Source: Streptomyces ardesiacus (GTDB taxonomy: Bacteria; Actinomycetota; Actinomycetes; Streptomycetales; Streptomycetaceae). Taken from it: a DNA stretch of 64,000 nt. Each line of letters starts with the position of its first letter. Position 1 is the first letter of the stretch. The stretch is taken from contig NZ_BEWC01000001.1 of the NCBI RefSeq assembly GCF_003112575.1, forward strand, positions 1,116,001 to 1,180,000, given 5' to 3'. The notes beneath the pieces are model-generated. The model worked only from the letters and a program-made list of their open reading frames with translations, was not told the DNA's origin and ran no database searches. Shown here piece by piece: positions 27,408 to 36,158 of the stretch. The position numbers and the translations under genes are program-made.

Positions 27408-28340
27408 ATGGGGGTCTTCGTCTTCCTGCCCCTGGTCCTGCCGCTGACGGCGTGGCCGATCGCCAGGCTGGCCGAGCAGCACCTGCACCCGCGGACCGCG
27501 ACCAGGCTGCTCAGCGCCGTCGCCGCCGTGATGGCCCTGTGCAGCACCCTGTGCCTGGCCCTGGTGATGGTGGTCGGCACCGCCCAACTGCCGGGCAACC
27601 CGCTGCCGGATGCCTGGTCCGACCCCGAGGTGCGGGCGGCGGTGCCCTACGACGAAGTCGTCGGCAAGGCGGCGATCCCCGCCCTGTGCGCCGTCGTCGC
27701 GGCCTCGGCGCGGGCCCTGTGGCGACACGGCAGGGTGCGCCGCCGCGCCCACCGCGCACTGGCCGGAATGCCGGGCACCGGGGTGGCCGTACTGCCGGAC
27801 GACGTGCCCTACGCCTACGCGCTGCCCGGCGGACGCCGGGACCGCGTGGTGGTGAGCACGGCCCTGCTCGACTGCCTCGAACCGGGTGAACGGCGCGCGC
27901 TGTTCGCCCACGAGCGCGCCCATCTCGCCGCCCGGCACCACCGCTTCCTGCTCGCCGTCCGGCTCGCCGCGCTGGCCAACCCGTTCCTGCGCCCCCTGCG
28001 CACGGCCGTCGCCTACACGACGGAGCGGTGGGCGGACGAGGCGGCCGCGCGGGCGGTCGGCGACCGCCGTGCGGTGGCGACCGCGATCGGGAAGGCGGCC
28101 CTCGTCTCCCGCGGCACCCCCGTCGCCACCCTCGCCGGTCTCGCGGCGCCCGGCCCGGTGCCCCGCCGGGTGGCAGCCCTGCTGGGCCCCGCCCCCGCCG
28201 TCCGCCCCTGGCCCCCGGTGTCCACCTCGGCGGGCCTGGCGGCGTGGGCGGCGGCCGCCGGCACCGCCGTCTCGGCGATGTCGTCCGCCAACGCCGCCGT
28301 CACGATGTTCCTCATCCTGCGGACCGCGACGCCGTTCTGA
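27408..28340 (+). CDS. M56/M48-type membrane zinc peptidase
   Basis: 310 residues, with about three or four membrane segments (2-20, 34-56, 88-100, 250-275) and a cytoplasmic-face zincin site HERAH (168-172), with the third ligand probably Glu206 or Asp210 (TTERWADEAA). Lacks the penicillin-binding sensor domain of BlaR1, so it is a stand-alone peptidase as in many actinomycete BlaI pairs. It presumably cleaves the adjacent repressor. Confidence 0.9.
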   Translation: MGVFVFLPLVLPLTAWPIARLAEQHLHPRTATRLLSAVAAVMALCSTLCLALVMVVGTAQLPGNPLPDAWSDPEVRAAVPYDEVVGKAAIPALCAVVAASARALWRHGRVRRRAHRALAGMPGTGVAVLPDDVPYAYALPGGRRDRVVVSTALLDCLEPGERRALFAHERAHLAARHHRFLLAVRLAALANPFLRPLRTAVAYTTERWADEAAARAVGDRRAVATAIGKAALVSRGTPVATLAGLAAPGPVPRRVAALLGPAPAVRPWPPVSTSAGLAAWAAAAGTAVSAMSSANAAVTMFLILRTATPF

Positions 28341-28430
28341 ACGCCCGGACGGCCCCGCCCGCGCCGTCGGCACCGTCCGCCGGCCGGAGAACCGGGGCAC
28401 GGCGGTGCGGTGCCCCTGTGGTAGCTTGCG

Positions 28431-28592
28431 CAAGCCAGTCGAACCCACCTGGTGGGTCAGGGAATCCGGTGCGAATCCGGAACTGACGCGCAGCGGTGAG
28501 GGGGACGGGCGGAACACGGGCCACTGGGCGGCGTACGCCGTCCGGGAAGGCGTTCCGTCCGGTCGAACCCGAGTCCGAAGACCTGCTGGCAC
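28431..28592 (+). ncRNA. Cobalamin (AdoCbl) riboswitch
   Basis: The B12-box core is plain: GGGAATCCGGTGCGAATCCGG at about 28460-28480, then CTGACGCGCAGCGGTGAG (28483-28500) and the closing GAGTCCGAAGACCTGC at 28571-28586. It lies 50 bases before the start codon of a cobalamin-type binding-protein gene, so adenosylcobalamin should repress the uptake operon. Exact ends are approximate. Confidence 0.95.
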
Positions 28593-28639
28593 CCGTGCCG
28601 CGTGCGGCGCGGGCCGCATCGTACGGACGGGCTCCGCGC

Positions 28640-29737
28640 ATGAGCCCTCGACGCCAGAGGATCACCTTGTCCGCAGCAGGTCCCGCCGGCCTCCGGCGCC
28701 CTCTCCTTCCCCGCCGCCTCCGCGGTCCCGTACTGCTCCTGTCCGGCGCCCTGCTGGCCTCAGGCTGCGGTTCCGGTGCGCCCGACGACCCGGCCGCGCG
28801 GTCCGGCGCGCCCGGCTACCCGCGCACCGTCCGTGACTGCGGGCACGAGGTCCGGGTCACCGCACCGCCGCGGCGGGCGGTCTCCCTCAACCAGGGCACC
28901 ACGGAGATCCTGCTCTCCCTCGGCCTCGCCGACCGCATGGCGGGCACCGCCACCTGGACCGACCCGGTCATGAAGGGACTGGAGAAGGCGAACGCGGGCG
29001 TCCCCCGGCTCGCCGACGACACCCCGTCCTTCGAGACGGTCCTCGACGCGGAACCCGACTTCGTCGCCGCCTCCTTCGCCTCCACGCTCGGCACCGGAGG
29101 GGTGGCCACCCGCGAACAGTTCACCCGGCTCGGCGTGCCGGCCTACCTCTCGCCGTCCGACTGCGCCGGCAAGGACAACAGCGGCGACGGCGACGGCGTC
29201 CGGGACAAGACCCTGACGATGGACACCGTCTACGGCGAAGTCCGCGACCTGGCCCGCCTCTTCGGCGTCGAGCAGCGCGGCGAGAAGCTCGTCGACGACC
29301 TCAAGGCACGCGTCGACAGGGCGACGTCCGGCATCGACGCCTCCGGCGTCACCCTCATGTACTGGTTCGCCAACTCCGCCTCGCCCTACCTGGCGGGCTG
29401 CTGCGGCGCCCCCGGCGTCATCACCCGGGCCGTCGGCGCGCACAACGCCATGGACGACACCCACGAGGAGTGGCCGCAGGCCGGCTGGGAGACCGTCGCC
29501 GACCGGGACCCCGACGTCCTGGTCCTCGGCGACCTCACCCGCGACTCGCAGACCGCCGAAACGGCCGCGAAGAAGATCGAGTTCCTGGAGTCCGACCCCG
29601 TGACCAGGAACATGACCGCCGTCCGCGAGAAGCGCTACGTGCTGCTCAGCGGGCAGGCCATGAACCCCACCATCCGCACCGTCGAGGGCGTGGAACAAGT
29701 GGCGGCGGCGCTCCGCGAGTTCGGGCTCGCCAGGTGA
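28640..29737 (+). CDS. btuF: Cobalamin-binding lipoprotein of ABC importer, BtuF-like
   Basis: 365-residue PBP type III (FecB/BtuF fold) lipoprotein: basic N-terminus, lipobox LASGC (Cys43), then VTAPPRRAVSLNQGTTEILLSLGL at the first lobe. Start ATG 28640 sits directly after the riboswitch. Assignment to B12 rather than a siderophore rests on that riboswitch. Coupled to the permease gene by a GTGA overlap. Contains an unusual Cys-Cys pair (AGCCGAPG) in the second lobe. Confidence 0.88.
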   Translation: MSPRRQRITLSAAGPAGLRRPLLPRRLRGPVLLLSGALLASGCGSGAPDDPAARSGAPGYPRTVRDCGHEVRVTAPPRRAVSLNQGTTEILLSLGLADRMAGTATWTDPVMKGLEKANAGVPRLADDTPSFETVLDAEPDFVAASFASTLGTGGVATREQFTRLGVPAYLSPSDCAGKDNSGDGDGVRDKTLTMDTVYGEVRDLARLFGVEQRGEKLVDDLKARVDRATSGIDASGVTLMYWFANSASPYLAGCCGAPGVITRAVGAHNAMDDTHEEWPQAGWETVADRDPDVLVLGDLTRDSQTAETAAKKIEFLESDPVTRNMTAVREKRYVLLSGQAMNPTIRTVEGVEQVAAALREFGLAR

Positions 29738-30798
29738 CGTCCGCCGGCCGGACGTCCGCCGCCCCCGGCATACGCGCGCCGCGGCACGCCCCCCTCGTGT
29801 GGGCGGCGGCCGGGACCGTCGCCCTGTGCGCATCCGTCGCCGTCGCCGTCACCGTCGGCCCGGCGGACATCGGCGTCGCCGACGTGTGGTCAGTGATCGC
29901 CGCCCACCTCGGCGCCGGCACCACCGCCGGGGCGGTGTCCCCGATCCGCGACGGCATCGTCTGGGACCTGCGGCTGCCCCGCACCCTGCTGGCCGCGGTG
30001 TGCGGCGCCGGGCTCGCCGTGTGCGGGGCCGTGCTCCAGTCCCTGCTGCGCAATCCGCTCGCCGACCCCTTCGTCCTCGGCGTCTCCTCCGGCGCCTCGA
30101 CCGGCGCCGTCCTGGTCGTCGTGCTCGGCGTGGGAGGCGGCGCCCTGTCGGTCCCGGGCGGGGCGTTCGTCGGCGCGGTCTGCTCCTTCGCGCTGGTGCT
30201 GCTGCTCAGCCACAGCCTCGGCGGCACCACGGACCGGGTGGTCCTCGCGGGCGTGGCGGCGATGCAGCTGTTCTCCGCGCTCACCTCCTTCGTGGTCATG
30301 ACCGCCGCCGACGCCGAGACCACCCGCGGCGTGCTGTTCTGGCTGCTCGGCTCGCTCGGCGGCGCCGGCTGGAGCGACGTGCGGACCACCGCCGCGGTCC
30401 TGGTCCTGGTCCTCGCCGTGTGCCTCGGGCACGCCAGGACCCTGGACGCCTTCGCCTTCGGCCAGGACGCCGCGGCCGCGCTCGGCGTCCACGTGGCCCG
30501 TACGCGGCTGGTGCTGCTGTGCGCCACCGCCCTGCTCACCGCCGCCCTGGTCGCCTCGGCCGGCGCCATCGGCTTCGTCGGGCTGGTGCTGCCGCACGCG
30601 GTCCGGGCGCTCACCGGTCCCGGACACGCACGGCTGCTGCCGGTCTGCGCGCTCGCCGGTGCCGTGTTCCTGGTGTGGGCCGACACCCTGGCCCGTACCG
30701 TCCTCGAACCCCAGGAGGTCCCGGTGGGCGTGGTGACCTCACTGATCGGTGTGCCCGCCTTCGTGCTCGTGCTCCACCGCACCCGGAGGGCACGGTGA
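29734..30798 (+). CDS. btuC: Cobalamin ABC transporter permease, BtuC-like (FecCD family)
   Basis: 354 residues, nine to ten membrane helices, with the family motifs LRLPRTLLAAVCGAGLAVCGAVLQSLLRNPLADP, GVSSGAS and GFVGLVLPHAVR. Start GTG 29734 overlaps the btuF stop. Confidence 0.93.
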   Translation: MTSAGRTSAAPGIRAPRHAPLVWAAAGTVALCASVAVAVTVGPADIGVADVWSVIAAHLGAGTTAGAVSPIRDGIVWDLRLPRTLLAAVCGAGLAVCGAVLQSLLRNPLADPFVLGVSSGASTGAVLVVVLGVGGGALSVPGGAFVGAVCSFALVLLLSHSLGGTTDRVVLAGVAAMQLFSALTSFVVMTAADAETTRGVLFWLLGSLGGAGWSDVRTTAAVLVLVLAVCLGHARTLDAFAFGQDAAAALGVHVARTRLVLLCATALLTAALVASAGAIGFVGLVLPHAVRALTGPGHARLLPVCALAGAVFLVWADTLARTVLEPQEVPVGVVTSLIGVPAFVLVLHRTRRAR

Positions 30799-31568
30799 CG
30801 CTGAGGGCCGAGCGGGTCTCCCGCACCACCGGAGGCCGGCTGATCCTCGACGGGGTCGACCTGAGCCCGCGCACCGGCGCCATGACGGGGCTGCTCGGCC
30901 CCAACGGCTCCGGCAAGTCCACCCTCTTGCGCCTGCTCGCCGGCGTCCTGGCCCCGACCGCCGGCCTCGTCACCCTCGACGGACGCTCCCTGGACCGGGT
31001 GGGCCGCCGCGAGGTCGCCCGGCGCGTGGCCGTCGTGGAGCAGCACACGGACACCCAGGTGGAGCTGACGGTCGGGGACGTCGTCCGGCTCGGCCGCATC
31101 CCGCACCGCCGCGCCTGGACGCCGGCGTCGGCGGCCGACGAGGAGGCGGTGGCGGACGCCCTGGACCGCACCGGTCTGACGCGCCAGGCCGACCGCCTGT
31201 GGCACACGCTCTCCGGCGGCGAACGCCAGCGCGTGCAGATCGCCCGTGCCCTCGCCCAGCGGCCCCGCGAACTCCTGCTCGACGAACCGACCAACCACCT
31301 CGACGTCCAGCACCAACTGGACGTGCTGGCCCTGGTCGCCGCCCTGCCCGTCACCAGCGTGGTCGCCCTGCACGACCTCAACCTCGCCGCCATGTACTGC
31401 GACCACCTAGTCGTCCTCTCCGAGGGCGGCGTCGTCGCCCACGGCGAGCCGGCCGAGGTGCTGACGGCGGACCTGGTCGCGAAGGTCTACCGGGTCGACG
31501 CCGAGATCACCCGCCCCGGCCCGGCCGACCGCCCGCACGTCCGCTTCCTGGGCACACGTCCGGGTTAG
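30795..31568 (+). CDS. btuD: Cobalamin ABC transporter ATPase, BtuD-like
   Basis: 257 residues: Walker A GPNGSGKST, signature LSGGERQR, Walker [13 protein letters not shown]-loop ALHDLN. Start GTG 30795 overlaps the permease stop. Completes the riboswitch-controlled importer; stop is TAG at 31566. Confidence 0.95.
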   Translation: MTLRAERVSRTTGGRLILDGVDLSPRTGAMTGLLGPNGSGKSTLLRLLAGVLAPTAGLVTLDGRSLDRVGRREVARRVAVVEQHTDTQVELTVGDVVRLGRIPHRRAWTPASAADEEAVADALDRTGLTRQADRLWHTLSGGERQRVQIARALAQRPRELLLDEPTNHLDVQHQLDVLALVAALPVTSVVALHDLNLAAMYCDHLVVLSEGGVVAHGEPAEVLTADLVAKVYRVDAEITRPGPADRPHVRFLGTRPG

Positions 31569-31673
31569 GGGTGCCGATCGGGCCCTGCCCGCGTCGCGGG
31601 GTCCGGCACTCGGCCCCCACTGGCTCAAGGGCGTGGCATCCGCAACGGCGTCGTCGTCGGTTGCCGGGCGGGT

Positions 31674-32129
31674 TCAGCCGTCCGTCAGACCGGCGGCGAG
31701 CGTGGCACCCAGCTCCCAGCAGGCGTCCAGGTCGGCCTTGCCGGGTTCACCGGCCACGCTCACCGCGGGCGCGGCCCGCCGCCAGCCGAGGCCGGTCGTC
31801 ACCGACTCGATGCCGCGCACCGCCCCCGTGGTGTCGCTGCCCCCGTGCACCCAGTAGCCGAAGGGGCGACCGCGCGTCTCGTCCAGGCAGGGGTAGTAGA
31901 CCTGGTCGAAGAAGTGCTTGAGCGCCCCCGACATGTAGCCCAGGTTGGCCGGGGTGCCCAGCAGGAAGCCGTCCGCCTCCAGCACGTCGACGGCCGTCGC
32001 CGCCAGGGCCGCCCGCCGGACGACCCGTACCCCTTCGATCTCGGGCGCGCTCGCCCCGGACACGACGGACTCCAGCATCGCCTGGCAGTTCGGCGACGGC
32101 GTGTGATGCACGATCAGCAAAGTGGCCAC
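31674..32129 (-). CDS. Flavodoxin/NADPH-dependent FMN reductase-like protein
   Basis: 151 residues with an FMN-binding flavodoxin fold: TLLIVHHTPSPNCQAM as phosphate loop and GTPANLGYMSGALKHFFDQVYYPC as second FMN loop. Start GTG 32129 is chosen because the fold begins there; the ribosome-binding site is weak and the frame stays open upstream. Likely a quinone or nitro-type flavin reductase. Confidence 0.8.
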   Translation of the reverse strand: MATLLIVHHTPSPNCQAMLESVVSGASAPEIEGVRVVRRAALAATAVDVLEADGFLLGTPANLGYMSGALKHFFDQVYYPCLDETRGRPFGYWVHGGSDTTGAVRGIESVTTGLGWRRAAPAVSVAGEPGKADLDACWELGATLAAGLTDG

Positions 32130-32224
32130 CCCGGCAGCCTGCGCCCGGCACCCTCCGGCCGCAAACGGACACCACGGCGACCGGCGCCACGACCGACCCG
32201 CCCCGCCCGGCTCCCGCCGGCGGC

Positions 32225-33859
32225 TCACGCCTCGGGCGCCCCGGTCTCCGCCAGCCCGCCGTCGGCCAGCCGCAGCCAGCGGCCGACGCCGATCTCGCGC
32301 AGGAACCGCCGGTCGTGGCTGACGACCACGAACGCTCCCCGGTAGGAGTTCAGGGCGCTCTCCAACTGGCCCACGCCGACGAGGTCGAGGTTGTTCGTCG
32401 GCTCGTCCAGGAGCAACAGGTGCGGGGCCGGTTCGGCGCACAGGACGCAGGCCAGCGTGGCCCGCAGCCGCTCGCCGCCGGAGAGCACGCCGACGGGCAG
32501 ATGGGCGCGGGCACCCCGGAAGAGGAAGCGGGCGAGGAGGTTCATCCGCTCCGCCTCCGGCCGGTGCGGGGCGTAGGCGGCGAAGTTCTCGGCGACGGTG
32601 CGCTCCTCGTCCAGCAGGTCGAGCCGCTGGGAGAGGTAGGCGACCCGTCCGTCGGCGCGCCTGATGTCGCCGCCCTCCGCGTCCAGGTCGCCGTTGAGCA
32701 GGCGCAGCAGCGTGCTCTTGCCCGCGCCGTTGGCCCCGGTCAGCGCGATCCGCTCGGGTCCCCGGACGGTCAGGTCGGCGCCTTCGCCCGTGAACACGTC
32801 CTTCCCGCCGAGCCGGATCCGCAGGCCCCGGCCGTGGAAGAGGGTGCGTCCCGCGGGGACGTCGGTCTCCGGCAGGTCCAGCGTGATGCGCTGTTCCTCG
32901 CGCAGCGACCGCTCCGCCTCGTCCAGCCGCGCCTTCGCCTCGCCGACCCGGCCGGCGTGGGTCTGGCCCGCCCGGCCCGCGGACTCCTGCGCCCCGCGCT
33001 TCATGGTGCCCGCGAAGATGCGGGGGAGCCCGGCGTTCTTGAGGTTGCGGGCGGCGTTGCTCGCCCGGCGGTCGGCGCGCTCGCGGGCCTGCTGCATCTC
33101 CCGCTTCTCCCGCTTCAGCTCCTGCTCGGCGTTGCGGACGTTCTTCTCGGCGACCTCCTGCTCGGCGCGGACGGCCTCCTCGTAGGCGGTGAAGTTCCCG
33201 CCGTACAGGCGCAGTTCGCCGCGGTCCAGTTCGGCGATGCGCTCCATGCGGTCGAGCAGCTCCCGGTCGTGGCTGACCAGCAGCAGGCAGCCGTGGTAGT
33301 CGGTGAGCACGTCGTGGAGTCTGCTCCGGGCGTCCGTGTCGAGGTTGTTGGTGGGCTCGTCGAGCAGGAGCACGTCGGGCCGCTTCAGCAGTTGGGCGGC
33401 GAGCCCGAGGGAGACGACCTGACCGCCGCTGAGCGTGCCCAGCCGCCGGTCCAGGGCGAGGCCGCCCAGGCCCAGGCGGTCGAGCTGGGCGCGGGTGCGC
33501 TCCTCGATGTCCCAGTCGTCGCCGATGGCCGCGAAGTGCTCCTCGGCCACGTCCCCGGACTCGACCGCGTCGATGGCCCGGATCACGGAGTCGACACCGA
33601 GGACCTCGGCCACGGTGAGGCCGCCCGTCAGGGGGAGCGACTGCGGCAGGTGGCCGAGGACGCCGGAGACCGTCACGGAGCCCGCGGTGGGCCGCAGCTC
33701 CCCGGCGATCAGCTTGAGCAGGGTGGACTTGCCGGCCCCGTTGGGGGCGACGAGACCCGTACGGCCCGGGCCCACGGTGAACGAGAGGTCCTCGAAGACG
33801 GGGGTGTCGTCGGGCCAGGAGAAGGACAGGTGGGAACAGCGAAGGACGGCGTCGGACAT
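32225..33859 (-). CDS. ABC-F family ATPase (ribosome-protection / translation factor type)
   Basis: 544 residues with two ABC domains and no membrane helices. Walker A motifs are APNGAGKST and [10 protein letters not shown]; signatures [10 protein letters not shown] and LSGGERLRA; Walker [12 protein letters not shown] twice. The linker of about 80 residues between domains is charged and helical ([29 protein letters not shown]), typical of ABC-F proteins acting in the ribosomal E-site. Start ATG 33859 with GAGG 9 bases before. A 9-codon ORF lies 134 bases upstream and may attenuate it. Could be antibiotic protection or housekeeping. Confidence 0.9.
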   Translation of the reverse strand: MSDAVLRCSHLSFSWPDDTPVFEDLSFTVGPGRTGLVAPNGAGKSTLLKLIAGELRPTAGSVTVSGVLGHLPQSLPLTGGLTVAEVLGVDSVIRAIDAVESGDVAEEHFAAIGDDWDIEERTRAQLDRLGLGGLALDRRLGTLSGGQVVSLGLAAQLLKRPDVLLLDEPTNNLDTDARSRLHDVLTDYHGCLLLVSHDRELLDRMERIAELDRGELRLYGGNFTAYEEAVRAEQEVAEKNVRNAEQELKREKREMQQARERADRRASNAARNLKNAGLPRIFAGTMKRGAQESAGRAGQTHAGRVGEAKARLDEAERSLREEQRITLDLPETDVPAGRTLFHGRGLRIRLGGKDVFTGEGADLTVRGPERIALTGANGAGKSTLLRLLNGDLDAEGGDIRRADGRVAYLSQRLDLLDEERTVAENFAAYAPHRPEAERMNLLARFLFRGARAHLPVGVLSGGERLRATLACVLCAEPAPHLLLLDEPTNNLDLVGVGQLESALNSYRGAFVVVSHDRRFLREIGVGRWLRLADGGLAETGAPEA

Positions 33860-33993
33860 GGAGACGACCTCGTGGCGGTCAGGGGCGGGCGACAGGGCTC
33901 CGCCCGGGAGGGGAGGACAGGAAGAAGGGAACGACGACGGGGCCACTGCGACGGCGCTCGAAAACGCCCGCTGCGGCCTGCCGGAACCGGGTC

Positions 33994-34023
33994 TCACCCG
34001 GAGATGTCGTCGTCACCCACCAT
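33994..34023 (-). CDS. Putative 9-residue leader peptide upstream of ABC-F gene
   Basis: ATG 34023 to TGA 33994 encodes [14 protein letters not shown] sits 8 bases before the ATG. Short translated leaders with an intervening attenuator are the common control device of antibiotic-inducible ABC-F genes. The 134-base spacer to the ABC-F start contains only weak hairpins (GGCG...CGCC near 33950-33970), so the attenuator is not obvious. Confidence 0.45.
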   Translation of the reverse strand: MVGDDDISG

Positions 34024-34168
34024 GTCCGCGACTCCTCGCTGCACGATCAACGTCTTCACCAGCGTAACAGCCGTAATCCAGCCGCCGGGCCCGCTTCTGC
34101 CGGTACAGTGGCCACCGTTCGCGTTCGTTGGGGCTCCACTGGAGCGGGAGGTCAGGGAGGTGAGGTCG

Positions 34169-34246
34169 ATGACCGTGCTCGACGCCGCCCTTCGCGGCGC
34201 CCGGATCCGCCTCGCGGTCTCCCTCGCGTCCCGAGCGGCGGCCTGA
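34169..34246 (+). CDS. Putative 25-residue leader ORF upstream of GNAT gene
   Basis: ATG 34169 to TGA 34244-34246, reading MTVLDAALRGARIRLAVSL then ASRAAA. It has the best ribosome-binding site in the region (GGGAGGTGAGG, about 5 bases spacing), whereas the following GNAT gene has a poor one. The peptide is Ala/Arg/Leu-rich without runs of a regulatory amino acid. It may be a leader or simply an unannotated small protein. The 309 bases at 33860-34168 otherwise hold divergent promoters. Confidence 0.45.
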   Translation: MTVLDAALRGARIRLAVSLASRAAA

Positions 34247-34293
34247 CCCCGCCGTCCCACGCACGCACACCGGAAAAGGACTCCTGTTCCGCC

Positions 34294-34836
34294 ATGTCTT
34301 CTTCTCGTTCCGCTTCTCCTTCCGCCTCTCCTTCCTGGGCCACCCGCGCCGAGACCCGCGCGGACGTCCCCGCCGTCCGTGACCTCGTCCGCGCCGCCTT
34401 CCCCACGCCGGAGGAGGCCGACCTCGTCGACGCGCTGCGTGCCGACCCCGGGGCGTGGATCGAGGGCCTGTCCCTCGTCGCCGTGGACGACGCCGACCGT
34501 CCGGTCGGGCACGCGCTGCTGACCCGCTGCCACATCGGGGACGCCCCCGCGCTGTGCCTGGCACCCGTCGCCGTCCGCCCCGAGCACCAGAACACGGGCG
34601 CGGGCACGGCCGCCGTCCGGGCCGCGCTCCTCGCCGCCGAGCGCCTCGGCGAGCACCACGTGGTGGTCCTCGGACACCCCCGGTACTACCCGCGCTTCGG
34701 CTTCACCCGGGCCTCCGCCCACGGCATCGGGCTCACCGTCGACGTCCCGGACGAGGCCCTGATGGCCCTCACCCTGGACGCCGCCCACCCGCTGCCCGCC
34801 GGCACCGTGCGGTACGCGGCACCGTTCGGCATCTGA
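34294..34836 (+). CDS. GNAT-family N-acetyltransferase
   Basis: 180 residues, acetyl-CoA-dependent transferase. A Ser-rich N-terminus (SSSRSASPSASPS) precedes the GNAT fold: LAPVAVRPEHQNTGAGTAAVRAAL is the acetyl-CoA motif A (Q/RxxGxG/A written QNTGAG), and LGHPRYYPRFGFTRAS the motif B typical of YhbS-like enzymes. ATG 34294 has AAAGGA about 14 bases before, rather far. Substrate unknown. Confidence 0.88.
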   Translation: MSSSRSASPSASPSWATRAETRADVPAVRDLVRAAFPTPEEADLVDALRADPGAWIEGLSLVAVDDADRPVGHALLTRCHIGDAPALCLAPVAVRPEHQNTGAGTAAVRAALLAAERLGEHHVVVLGHPRYYPRFGFTRASAHGIGLTVDVPDEALMALTLDAAHPLPAGTVRYAAPFGI

Positions 34837-34842
34837 CCCGGC

Positions 34843-34883
34843 GCCGCGGGGGCGGCGGGAGAACCTCCCGCCGCCCCCGCGGC
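34843..34883 (+). terminator. Strong intrinsic terminator after GNAT
   Basis: Perfect 19-bp stem (34843-34861 with 34865-34883), 3-base loop AAC, followed by ACTTTTCC. One of the few classical U-tailed terminators in the window. Confidence 0.92.
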
Positions 34884-34904
34884 ACTTTTCCTCGGCGCAA
34901 ACCC

Positions 34905-34935
34905 TTGACCCGTCGCCCGCGGTCCCTCACATTAC
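34905..34935 (+). promoter_or_regulatory. Promoter of the LacI-led catabolic locus
   Basis: TTGACC (34905-34910) as -35 and CATTAC (34930-34935) as -10 with a 19-base spacer, directly upstream of the double palindrome at 34939-34966. The -10 choice is uncertain. Confidence 0.4.
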
Positions 34936-34938
34936 TGG

Positions 34939-34966
34939 TTAATGCGCATGAGGTAATGCGCATTAA
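34939..34966. promoter_or_regulatory. LacI-family operator, double ATGCGCAT palindrome
   Basis: TTAATGCGCAT (34939-34949) and ATGCGCATTAA (34956-34966) form an 11-bp inverted repeat with 6 bases between. Each half also contains the self-complementary octamer ATGCGCAT; the two octamer centres are 14 bases apart. Placed between promoter and the regulator's start, a roadblock-type autoregulatory site. Confidence 0.8.
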
Positions 34967-34994
34967 CAGCAGTGCGCGAGGGAGAGGAGCAGCG

Positions 34995-36101
34995 GTGGCG
35001 AAGGAAGCCGCAGGGCGGGCGAGGCCGGGGAGGGCCCCCGCGCCGGCCGGCCGGCGGGCCCGGCCGAGGCAGGCGGAGGTGGCCGGACTCGCCGGTGTCT
35101 CGCAGGCGACGGTGTCCCTGGTGCTGTCCGGGCGCGACATCGCGACGGGGCGGCCGATCTCGGCGGAGACCCGGGCCAAGGTCCTGGACGCCGCCCGCAG
35201 CCTCGGCTACGTGCCCGACCCGGCCGCCAGCCGCCTCGCCGCCGCCCGCAACAACCTGCTCGGCGTCTTCAGCTTCACCGCGACCTTCCCGACCGACGTA
35301 CGGCACTCCTACTACCCCTTCCTCGTCGGCGTGGAGCAGGAGGCCGCCGCGCAGGGCTACGACCTGGTGCTCTTCACCGGGTCCAGCACCGGGGGAGCGG
35401 GCGCCCGTGGAGCCGGCGCCCTCAACCGCGTACGGCTGGCGGACGGCTGCCTCTTCCTGGGCCGCCACGCCCCCGCGGACGAGCTGAGCCGCCTGGTGGC
35501 CGACGGCTTCCCCGTCGTCCACGTCGGCCGGAGCGACGAGCCGGAGGGACTGGCCTGGGTCGGTGCCGACTACGTCAGCGCCAGCCGGGAGGTCGTCGCC
35601 GCCCTGGCCGGGCTCGGTCACCGCAGGGTGCTCCTGGTCCGCGAGGACGACGACGCGCCCGCCTCCGCCGACCGTGAACGCGGCTTCCTGGACGGGCTCG
35701 CGGCGAGCGGACTGCCCGGCGGTCCCGGCGCCGTGTTCCGCTCCGGAGACCCGCGCCGCGAGCTGACCGCCGACCGGGTCCGGGCCTGGCTCGCCGAGGG
35801 CGTCACCGCCTTCGTCGCCGAGGAGACCGACACCGGCGCCGCCTGGCGTGCCCTGCGCGCCGCCGTCGACGGGGCCGGCCTCGACTGCCCCGGCCAGGTG
35901 TCCCTGGCGCTGCTCGGCAGCCCGCCCGCCGACCTCGCCGACGGTCCGGTGCCGATGGGCTTCGACATCCCGCGCCCCGCACTGGGCGCCGAGGCCGTAC
36001 GGCTGCTCGCCGCCCGCATCGCGGGCGGGCCCGCCGAGGGCACCCTCGTCGCGTGCGCCTTCCGGCCGGGCGCGACCGCCGGCCCGCCGGCCACCCCCTG
36101 A
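34995..36101 (+). CDS. LacI-family transcriptional regulator
   Basis: 368 residues. A basic N-terminal extension of about 30 residues precedes the LacI HTH (QAEVAGLAGVSQATVSLVLSGRD ... ISAETRAKVLDAARSLGYVPD). The PBP-like sensor begins NNLLGVFSFTATFP and ends with FDIPRPALGAEAVRLLAARI. Start GTG 34995 follows GAGGAG at 6 bases. A candidate operator lies 29-56 bases upstream. First gene of a six-gene block and presumably its repressor. Confidence 0.92.
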   Translation: MAKEAAGRARPGRAPAPAGRRARPRQAEVAGLAGVSQATVSLVLSGRDIATGRPISAETRAKVLDAARSLGYVPDPAASRLAAARNNLLGVFSFTATFPTDVRHSYYPFLVGVEQEAAAQGYDLVLFTGSSTGGAGARGAGALNRVRLADGCLFLGRHAPADELSRLVADGFPVVHVGRSDEPEGLAWVGADYVSASREVVAALAGLGHRRVLLVREDDDAPASADRERGFLDGLAASGLPGGPGAVFRSGDPRRELTADRVRAWLAEGVTAFVAEETDTGAAWRALRAAVDGAGLDCPGQVSLALLGSPPADLADGPVPMGFDIPRPALGAEAVRLLAARIAGGPAEGTLVACAFRPGATAGPPATP

Positions 36102-36158
36102 ACCCACCGCACCACCGCACCTCCCAGCACACCACCGCACCACCTAAGGAGCAGCAGC

